Of a stretch of DNA of 64,000 nucleotides, positions 58,144 to 64,000 are shown piece by piece. Origin of the DNA: Enterococcus_D entomosocium (GTDB lineage: Bacteria > Bacillota > Bacilli > Lactobacillales > Enterococcaceae). A model generated the notes under the pieces. That model worked only from the letters and a program-made list of their open reading frames with translations, searched no databases and was not told the DNA's origin. Numbering within the stretch: position 1 is the stretch's first letter; every line of letters starts with the position of its first letter. The DNA lies in NCBI RefSeq assembly GCF_030441895.1, contig NZ_JARJAS010000002.1. One strand, 5' to 3'. Position numbers and translations under genes: made by a program.

Positions 58144-60155
58144 CAGTTACGCTCCTCTTTGACGATATAGGTGGTGTATTGTGTCAGCATCATTTCTGAA
58201 GAAAGAACCTCACCCGTCAGAAGATCCGTCTTTCCAACAAACATTGCTGGCAACGGTTGTGCTTCTTCGTGGAAATTGATGATAACGAAGAATTTCGCCT
58301 CTGCATTTTCACGACAGGCAACTTCTAGTTTTGTTGCTTCCTCGATCACTGGGGTGATATCGTTTTCTTCGACAATCGTTTTGAAAAGCTGATCTTGCAG
58401 CTGATCTTCCAACTGTCCACCAAAGTAATAGACGGTGCCATCGCCAAACATATTTTTCGTCACTGCCGGCATTCCTGCATAGAAATTGCTTGTGTAATGC
58501 GCTAGCGCTTCGGCGGTTTCTAAATGGATCAAATCGCTGACTAAATTACTGGTTCCTGTCAGTTCTTCATTGACTAAGGAAACGCCGTTTGATTGTTCTG
58601 GGGCTAATGCATCGATTTCTTCCACCCAGATGCCAGCTAACTCCCGCAATGGCCCAGGATAGCCCCCTAAGTGAACGTTGTCAGATTGATCAACGATACC
58701 GCTCATATACGTGGTAAGTAAAGAACCACCTTGTTTGACGAAATCAGTGAGCCGCTCTTGCATTCCTTCTTTGATCATGTAGAGAACAGGTGCTGCGACT
58801 AATTTGTATTTTGATAAGTCAGCATCCACGGGAACCAAGTCGACGGCAATATTTTGTTCATGAAAATAACGATAGTAGCGATGGATCTGTTCTACATACT
58901 TCAGATCAACGGTCGGACCACTCGTATATTCTAATGCCCAATAATTGTCCCAATCGAAAATCACGGCAACCTGTGATTGAGTTTGCGTCCCAATAATGTC
59001 TGAAAGCTGCGCTAATTCAGCACCAAGAGCTGCCGTTTCTCGGAAAACTCGCGTGTCTTCATGACCGACATGTTCGATAACAGCTCCATGGAATTTCTCA
59101 CAAGCACCGATGGAACGTCGCAATTGGAAATATTGGATCGTGTCCGCCCCATGAGCGATCGTTTGGTAGCTTTGCGCCCGCATTTGTCCCGGTTTTTTTA
59201 ATGAGTTATAGGGTTGCCAGTTTTGTTGAGAGGGTGTTTGTTCCATCAGCATAAAGGGCTGTTGTTTCAAGCCGCGCATTAGATCATGTGTCATGGCTAC
59301 TAAACTCCATGGCGTATTATACGCTGGATAATTATCCCACGAAATAAGGTCCATTTCCTTCGCCCACTTGAAATAATCCAGTCCTTTAAAGGTTCCCATC
59401 AAATTCGTTGTAATCGGTGTCGTGGGATCGATTTTCCGAATAGCGTCCCGCTCCATCATATAGTTTTTTAAAAGGCTATCCGAGTTGAAGCGTCGGTAGT
59501 CAATAGAAATTCCTGCAAATGCCGTCTTGTCATAGCCGATTCCTTCTGACAGCGCATTTGGCAGAACGATTTCATCCCATTCATATACAGTATGACCCCA
59601 AAATTCCATATTCCAGGCTTTATTCAGTGCTTCGATCGTTTGATATTTATCCTTTAGCCAAACACGAAACGCTTTTTCACAGTTGTCGCAATAACATTCG
59701 CCGCCGTATTCATTATTGATGTGCCAACAAGTCACTTGTGGATTTTCGCCGTAACGTTCGGCTAATTTCGTTGCCAGACGTTCTGCGTATTTTTGATAAA
59801 CCAAACTATTGGGACAGGCATTATGCCGTTGCCCAAACTTATGATGGCGTCCATCATAATCGGTGCGAGCGACTTCCGGATACTTCTTAAACATCCAAGC
59901 TGGCAAAGCGGCTGTGGAAGTGGCTAAGACGATGTCGAAGCCCTCCGTACTTAATTTTTCGATGATTTGATCCAATTCCTCAAAATCATAACAATTTTCA
60001 GAGGGTTGGATCTTTGCCCATGAAAAAACATTGACGGTCGCGCTATTGATACTTGCTTTTTTAAAGATCCGAATGTCTTCTTCCCAAATCTCTTTCGGCC
60101 ACTGATTTGGATTATAATCGCCGCCGAATAGAATTCGATCAAAAAATTTTGTCAT
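58143..60155 (-). CDS. Glycoside hydrolase family 42 beta-galactosidase
   Basis: A 670-residue GH42 enzyme. The TIM barrel begins ILFGGDYNPNQWPKEIW; the acid/base Glu is in CWHINNEYGGE (near residue 152), next to the zinc cysteines CYCDNC, and the nucleophile Glu is in FMLMEQTPSQQNW (near 305). A trimerisation domain and a small C-terminal beta domain follow. There is no signal peptide. AAAGGAG precedes the ATG. It is the first gene of a two-gene operon with the GH35 enzyme, divergent from an AraC regulator; no transporter gene is adjacent. Confidence 0.93.
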   Translation of the reverse strand: MTKFFDRILFGGDYNPNQWPKEIWEEDIRIFKKASINSATVNVFSWAKIQPSENCYDFEELDQIIEKLSTEGFDIVLATSTAALPAWMFKKYPEVARTDYDGRHHKFGQRHNACPNSLVYQKYAERLATKLAERYGENPQVTCWHINNEYGGECYCDNCEKAFRVWLKDKYQTIEALNKAWNMEFWGHTVYEWDEIVLPNALSEGIGYDKTAFAGISIDYRRFNSDSLLKNYMMERDAIRKIDPTTPITTNLMGTFKGLDYFKWAKEMDLISWDNYPAYNTPWSLVAMTHDLMRGLKQQPFMLMEQTPSQQNWQPYNSLKKPGQMRAQSYQTIAHGADTIQYFQLRRSIGACEKFHGAVIEHVGHEDTRVFRETAALGAELAQLSDIIGTQTQSQVAVIFDWDNYWALEYTSGPTVDLKYVEQIHRYYRYFHEQNIAVDLVPVDADLSKYKLVAAPVLYMIKEGMQERLTDFVKQGGSLLTTYMSGIVDQSDNVHLGGYPGPLRELAGIWVEEIDALAPEQSNGVSLVNEELTGTSNLVSDLIHLETAEALAHYTSNFYAGMPAVTKNMFGDGTVYYFGGQLEDQLQDQLFKTIVEENDITPVIEEATKLEVACRENAEAKFFVIINFHEEAQPLPAMFVGKTDLLTGEVLSSEMMLTQYTTYIVKEERN

Positions 60156-60200
60156 ATAAGTGAACGCTCCTTTAAAATAAAATGATTTCTACTCTCTTAT

Positions 60201-60214
60201 TGTAAGGCTTTTCA
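60201..60214. promoter_or_regulatory. Cre-like site between GH42 and the AraC gene
   Basis: TGTAAGGCTTTTCA fits the CcpA consensus TGWAANCGNTNWCA except that the central CG is GC. It lies in the promoter region of both genes, so catabolite control is possible but the mismatch is at the key bases. Confidence 0.3.
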
Positions 60215-60225
60215 TTTTGTTGTAG

Positions 60226-60231
60226 TATAAT
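60226..60231 (+). promoter_or_regulatory. -10 element of the AraC gene
   Basis: A perfect TATAAT about 46 bases before the ATG; the -35 is poor. Confidence 0.45.
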
Positions 60232-60276
60232 ACATGAAACACTATTTTATAACTTTTCGAAACATGGAGGTTGAAC

Positions 60277-61083
60277 ATGCCTATTTATTTTTATCAAACA
60301 AACCAGCAGTTGCCTTTGTCGCTTGAAAGTATCGGAAACGATTGGCCACAAGATGACGTTGTTCGTCTCGATGGCTACCCTTACTTTCATTGGCTGCAGA
60401 CAGAACAAGGAGAAGGTCGCGTCACCTTTGGTCAAGAATCCTTTATTTTACGTCCCAGTGAAGGCATCTTGATTTTCCCTTTCACTCCTCATCGCTACTA
60501 TCCCTTATCAGATTGGAAAACCTCCTTCGCTACCTTTCAAGGACCTTTGGCAGCTGAGATATTAAAACAATTTACAAGTCAACCTTATCTTTTAGTTGAA
60601 GAGTCTAAAACTTTTTCCTATATGACTTGGATCAAACAACGCATTAAAGAAGACCAAAAAATAAGCTGGGATCCGTTACGGGCTTCTAGTGAGTGTTATC
60701 GTTTTTTGCTGGCGATCATGCAAGAGCGCTCTGGGAATCCAACCGAAAAACACCCCTTGTTTCAACAATATCTGGTCCCTGTTATACAAGAAATCGAAAC
60801 CAATTATGATCAGGCGATCACGATCAAAAAATTGGCTGGTTTAGTCTATGTTTCGCCTCAATATCTCTCTCGGTTGTTCCAGCGTTTTTTAGGACAATCC
60901 ACCGCCCAATACTTATTAAACTATCGCATGACCCGTGCCAAAGAGCTTTTGGTGGCACAGCCGGATCTGCCCATTCAGCAAGCCGCTTTTGCTGTAGGGT
61001 TTCAGGATGCGAGTCACTTTACCGCATTATTCAAAAAAAGAGTCGGCTTAACTCCATTGAAGTTTCGCCAACTCTATCATTGA
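60277..61083 (+). CDS. AraC-family transcriptional regulator
   Basis: A regulator of 268 residues from the ATG at 60277 (GGAGG six bases before). The N-terminal half is a cupin-like sugar-sensing domain (EGRVTFGQESFILRPSEGILI). The C-terminal double helix-turn-helix is complete: IKKLAGLVYVSPQYLSRLF and QQAAFAVGFQDASHFTALF, ending in the typical GLTPLKFRQLY. Divergent from the galactosidase operon, which it probably activates in response to a galactoside. Its end overlaps the convergent recO by seven bases. Confidence 0.9.
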   Translation: MPIYFYQTNQQLPLSLESIGNDWPQDDVVRLDGYPYFHWLQTEQGEGRVTFGQESFILRPSEGILIFPFTPHRYYPLSDWKTSFATFQGPLAAEILKQFTSQPYLLVEESKTFSYMTWIKQRIKEDQKISWDPLRASSECYRFLLAIMQERSGNPTEKHPLFQQYLVPVIQEIETNYDQAITIKKLAGLVYVSPQYLSRLFQRFLGQSTAQYLLNYRMTRAKELLVAQPDLPIQQAAFAVGFQDASHFTALFKKRVGLTPLKFRQLYH

Positions 61084-61850
61084 TTTTTCGGTTTTAAGAC
61101 GTCTTGCCATTGCCCCATCTGATCGATAAACTTCTTACTTTTTAAATGAATGCCCACATATTCATCATACAATAGATCGATCACTTGTCGAATCGCTGCT
61201 TTCGTTTCTGGCTTTAATTTGATCGAAGCAATCTGCTCGTAGGATATTTGCGAAAATAAGCGAATAAAATGGATCGCACGAGAATCCGCATGATAGCGAC
61301 GTTCGTCCATCCCCCAGTGTTGTTCGCATAAAATACCGCTATACTTTGAGGAATAGTCAAACCGACCGTCGGTTTTTCCGCAGATGGCACAATGGGTCCA
61401 ATTCGGAGTGATCCCGAAACGGTGCAAAATCTGGATCTCAAAGATATTGGTGATGATCTCTGCGTCGTTCCCTTGATCCATTAAGTGCAATGCCTCATGT
61501 AAAAATTGGTATAGATGTGGGTCATAGACCCGATCATCGATAGCAGAATCAGCCAAATTCAACAAGTAGGTCGCATAACCAGCAATAAAAATATCACTTT
61601 GGATCGTACGAAAAGGATGGATGTCTTTGGCATTGTTTAAAAAGGACAAGCCTTCCGTTTTGATGGTTCCCATGTAGGTGGCTTCAGTATAGGAGAGCAA
61701 CGCTGGTGCCAAGGGGTTATTTTTCCGATGAGCACCCTTGACATAAAACATTTGCTTCCCGGCAGATTCCGTAAAGATTTTGACTAGCTTGTCTTTTTCT
61801 TTATGGTCCTTTGAAAAAAGCAAAATTCCTTTTGTTTCAACAAGATTCAT
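61077..61850 (-). CDS. recO: DNA repair protein RecO
   Basis: A 257-residue recombination mediator that helps load RecA in the RecFOR pathway. The N-terminal OB fold (TKGILLFSKDHKEKDKLVKIF) and the zinc finger with CAICGKTDG and ILCEQH are present. AGGTG precedes the ATG. A strong terminator separates it from era, so it must rely on readthrough or a promoter I could not identify in the 95 bases upstream. Confidence 0.93.
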   Translation of the reverse strand: MNLVETKGILLFSKDHKEKDKLVKIFTESAGKQMFYVKGAHRKNNPLAPALLSYTEATYMGTIKTEGLSFLNNAKDIHPFRTIQSDIFIAGYATYLLNLADSAIDDRVYDPHLYQFLHEALHLMDQGNDAEIITNIFEIQILHRFGITPNWTHCAICGKTDGRFDYSSKYSGILCEQHWGMDERRYHADSRAIHFIRLFSQISYEQIASIKLKPETKAAIRQVIDLLYDEYVGIHLKSKKFIDQMGQWQDVLKPKNQ

Positions 61851-61865
61851 CGTCGCACCTCATTT

Positions 61866-61907
61866 CTTGAAAAAAACTGATCCAGTTCGCTAACTGCATC
61901 AGTTTTT
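61866..61907 (-). terminator. Terminator between era and recO
   Basis: A 15-bp stem with one mismatch (AACTGATGCAGTT against AACTGGATCAGTT, minus strand) is followed by a run of seven T. It ends the pgpH-ybeY-dgkA-era transcript. Confidence 0.88.
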
Positions 61908-61943
61908 CCTCTTTAAAGCAGACCGTGATGGATCTGCCTTTCC

Positions 61944-62843
61944 TTAATACTCATCTTTACGATAGCCGTAATCCGTTAAGAAGGTTTGCTTGTCGCGCCA
62001 ATCTTTTTGAACTTTCACCCATAATTCCAAGAAGACTTTGTCATCTAGTAAGTGTTCAATATCTAGACGGGCTTTCGTCCCGATCTGCTTCAGCATTTTA
62101 CCGCCTTTACCGATGATAATGCCTTTTTGGCTGTCACGTTCGACAATGATCGTCGCTTGAATATGCACCTTATCATTATGATCTCGTTTCATGGAGTCAA
62201 CGACGACCGCTACCGAGTGAGGCACTTCATCTCTGGTCAGCAGCAAGACTTTTTCCCGTACCAACTCGGAAACGATAAAGTATTCCGGATGGTCAGTGAT
62301 TTGATCTTCTGGGAAATACTGAGGACCTTCAGGCATTTCATCGACCAATAGTTTCATTAGCGTTTCGAAATTATTGCCTTCCGTTGCAGAAATCGGTACG
62401 ATCTCGGCAAAGTCCATTTGTGAGGAGTAATCTTCAATGATTGCCAATAAAGCATCCGGATGGACTTTATCAATTTTATTGATCACTAGGAAAACCGGCG
62501 TCTGGCTTTGACGCAACCGTTCGATGATAAAATCATCACCCTTGCCGCGCTTTTGATCGGCACTGATCATAAATAGTGTCACGTCAACTTCACGAAGTGC
62601 GCTATAGGCGGTTTCCACCATAAAATCGCCTAGACGGTGTTTGGGTTTATGGATCCCTGGTGTATCGATAAAGATCAGCTGTGCGTCATCTGTCGTATAG
62701 ACCCCTTGGATTTTATTACGAGTCGTTTGCGCCTTGTCACTCATGATAGCGATTTTTTGTCCTACAACTCGATTTAGTAGTGTGGATTTCCCAACATTTG
62801 GCCGTCCGACGATCGCAACGAAGCCTGATTTGTGTGTTGTCAT
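61944..62843 (-). CDS. era: GTPase Era
   Basis: A 299-residue ribosome-assembly GTPase that binds the 3' end of 16S rRNA. G1 (GRPNVGKST), G3 (DTPGI) and G4 (VINKID) are present, followed by the C-terminal KH domain with GIIIGKGGKMLKQIG (GxxG loop). In many Firmicutes cdd lies between dgkA and era; here only 35 bases separate the two genes, so cdd is absent. Confidence 0.97.
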   Translation of the reverse strand: MTTHKSGFVAIVGRPNVGKSTLLNRVVGQKIAIMSDKAQTTRNKIQGVYTTDDAQLIFIDTPGIHKPKHRLGDFMVETAYSALREVDVTLFMISADQKRGKGDDFIIERLRQSQTPVFLVINKIDKVHPDALLAIIEDYSSQMDFAEIVPISATEGNNFETLMKLLVDEMPEGPQYFPEDQITDHPEYFIVSELVREKVLLLTRDEVPHSVAVVVDSMKRDHNDKVHIQATIIVERDSQKGIIIGKGGKMLKQIGTKARLDIEHLLDDKVFLELWVKVQKDWRDKQTFLTDYGYRKDEY

Positions 62844-62878
62844 TGTTGTTCCCCTTTATCTTGTGGTTTTAGTGCGTA

Positions 62879-63274
62879 TCAGAAGAGCTGCAGTAATTTT
62901 GGCAAGAAGATGATCGCTGCGACCACTAATGCAAAAACTGCGGTCATCAGCACAGCACCAGCTGCCATATCTTTGATTTTTTTCCCGATTGGATGGAAAT
63001 GAAAGTCCGTAAACATGTCAACGACATTCTCAAAGACTGTATTGATGATCTCCACGATCCAGACCAAGAAAACGGCTAACAGCAGCCAAAGCCATTCCAT
63101 TTGATTCAAACGGAAAATAAAACCTGCAATGATCGCAACGATGCCTAACCCAACATGTTTACGCATATTACGTTCCTCTTTAAAGACGGTTTTTATACCG
63201 GTGAAAGCAAATTCGATTGACGAGATAAACTGTTTATTTTTCCCAATATTCTTATCTTTTGAGTCCATAGGCAT
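62879..63274 (-). CDS. dgkA: Diacylglycerol/undecaprenol kinase
   Basis: A membrane kinase of 131 residues from the ATG at 63274, which follows AAAGGA at good spacing and overlaps the end of ybeY by 23 bases. Three transmembrane helices lie in the C-terminal part; the family pattern AFTGIKTVFKEERNMRKH and the catalytic Glu region WIVEIINTVFENVVDM are present. In Gram-positive bacteria the enzyme mainly phosphorylates undecaprenol. The fixed order ybeY-dgkA-era supports the call. Confidence 0.92.
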   Translation of the reverse strand: MPMDSKDKNIGKNKQFISSIEFAFTGIKTVFKEERNMRKHVGLGIVAIIAGFIFRLNQMEWLWLLLAVFLVWIVEIINTVFENVVDMFTDFHFHPIGKKIKDMAAGAVLMTAVFALVVAAIIFLPKLLQLF

Positions 63275-63728
63275 CCAGTATTTCCTTTTGCAATCCAAAC
63301 ATTTCCTTTTCATCTTCTGGTGTCATATGATCATAGCCGTTGATATGCAAGAAACCATGCAGCGCCAAGAAACCAAGTTCCCGATCATAGGTATGCCCAT
63401 ATTCAGCAGCTTGTTCCTTTGCCCGTTCAATGGAGATCATAATGTCTCCTAGATCACGAGGCATCTCTTCAAGGGCTTCGTCAAAAATAATCGGCATCTC
63501 CTCCGCCGTTTCTTCTTCGAAGGCAAAACTGATGACATCTGTCGGCATATCTTTGCCGCGATACTCCCGATTGATTTCTTGGATGGCTGCATTGTCCATA
63601 AACGTGACGGACATTTCCGTATCCTCTGGAAGGTCTAAATGTCCTGCAGCAAATTGCAGAAGTCCTTCGATCTCTTTGATCTTCGTTTCCCCCACTGAAT
63701 TTGTCTCATCTAAAAAGGTAATCTCCAT
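63252..63728 (-). CDS. ybeY: Endoribonuclease YbeY (rRNA maturation)
   Basis: A 158-residue zinc endoribonuclease from the ATG at 63728, which overlaps the stop of pgpH as TAATG; the longer open frame upstream lies inside pgpH. The zinc motif HGFLHINGYDH (H-G-x-L-H-x-x-G-Y-D-H) is complete, preceded by DVISFAF and LGDIMIS. It takes part in 16S rRNA 3' maturation and late 70S quality control. Confidence 0.95.
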   Translation of the reverse strand: MEITFLDETNSVGETKIKEIEGLLQFAAGHLDLPEDTEMSVTFMDNAAIQEINREYRGKDMPTDVISFAFEEETAEEMPIIFDEALEEMPRDLGDIMISIERAKEQAAEYGHTYDRELGFLALHGFLHINGYDHMTPEDEKEMFGLQKEILDAYGLKR

Positions 63729-64000
63729 TAGCGCTCTCTTCTTTCTTGTTCTTCTTTCATTTTCTCTGCTTCCGATTTCATTTTTGGGTATTTGATCCGT
63801 GAATGGAAGGTACTGCATAGTCCGTTGACCAGTGATTTTTCAATCATCCGGATTTCTTTCAACGTTAGTCCCGTTTCATCTAATTGACCGTCTAAGATCC
63901 GATCATTGATGAGATTCGCAACAAATTCTTGAATTTTTTGATTGGTCGGATTTTCCATCGCTCGAACAGCTGCTTCACAACTGTCAGCGATACTCACGAC
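63728..64000 (-). CDS. pgpH: C-terminal end of HD-domain c-di-AMP phosphodiesterase PgpH (YqfF)
   Basis: The last about 90 codons of a gene that starts outside the window. The sequence VSIADSCEAAVRAMENPTN followed by GLTLKEIRMIEKSL matches the end of the 7TMR-HD protein PgpH, including the ADSCEAAVRA helix that carries the last HD-domain metal ligand. The C-terminal tail is highly charged. PgpH hydrolyses c-di-AMP at the membrane. Position directly before ybeY is the conserved Firmicute order. Confidence 0.88.
   Translation of the reverse strand, partial: VVSIADSCEAAVRAMENPTNQKIQEFVANLINDRILDGQLDETGLTLKEIRMIEKSLVNGLCSTFHSRIKYPKMKSEAEKMKEEQERRER

Overview
The window is chromosomal DNA of a low-GC Firmicute, almost certainly an Enterococcus. 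The evidence is protein similarity and gene order: the FabT-regulated fatty-acid operon, a pair of glycolipid glycosyltransferases like BgsB/BgsA, ptsHI next to clpE and a DUF1827 gene, WxL-type surface genes, and the conserved pgpH-ybeY-dgkA-era-recO/glyQS region. The species cannot be fixed from the sequence. Most genes lie on the minus strand in long, tightly packed operons that end at clear intrinsic terminators. No rRNA, tRNA, CRISPR array, insertion sequence or prophage was recognised.

Layout. 1-3.8 kb: the 5' part of an ANT(6)-like nucleotidyltransferase gene, the RNA polymerase-recycling ATPase HelD, and an unknown protein. 4.0-10.4 kb: yebC, then the operon yqeG-yqeH-yhbY-nadD-yqeK-rsfS-yqeM-tmcAL (ribosome assembly, NAD synthesis, tRNA modification). 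10.6-12.9 kb: a polar amino-acid ABC importer. 13.1-21.8 kb: fabT-fabH-acpP-fabD-fabG-fabF-accB-fabZ-accC-accD-accA, with two FabT-type operators at the promoter and a terminator-like hairpin where other enterococci carry fabK. 22-26.7 kb: a UvrC-like GIY-YIG protein, ykuJ, a GarR-like dehydrogenase and two glycolipid glycosyltransferases. 26.9-32.3 kb: ptsHI, clpE with a CtsR box, and a DUF1827 gene.

32.4-38.8 kb is an AT-rich accessory island: an Mga-like regulator, an unknown cytoplasmic protein, about 1 kb without a gene, a small secreted protein without tryptophan, a DUF916/DUF3324 membrane-anchored protein (the usual partner of WxL proteins), and a secreted acidic protein. This looks like an unusual WxL-type surface module whose secreted components lack a recognisable WxL motif.

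38.8-52.5 kb returns to core genes: prfC, an lplA-metN-metI-metQ operon, a CNNM/CorC protein, an AI-2E family protein, a GNAT acetyltransferase whose frame runs through its own terminator, an amidase, ntdP, mutY-recX and an RlmD-type methyltransferase. 52.8-56.4 kb: a T-box-controlled glyQS operon with an extra 79-aa gene. 56.4-61.1 kb: a beta-galactosidase pair (GH42 and GH35) with a divergent AraC regulator, lying between glyQS and recO. 61-64 kb: recO, era, dgkA, ybeY and the 3' end of pgpH.

The best candidates for something undescribed are the WxL-like island, the non-coding stretch in front of it, the probable ATA start of rsfS, the coupling of lipoate ligase to a MetN lacking its regulatory domain, and the GNAT mRNA that probably lacks a stop codon.
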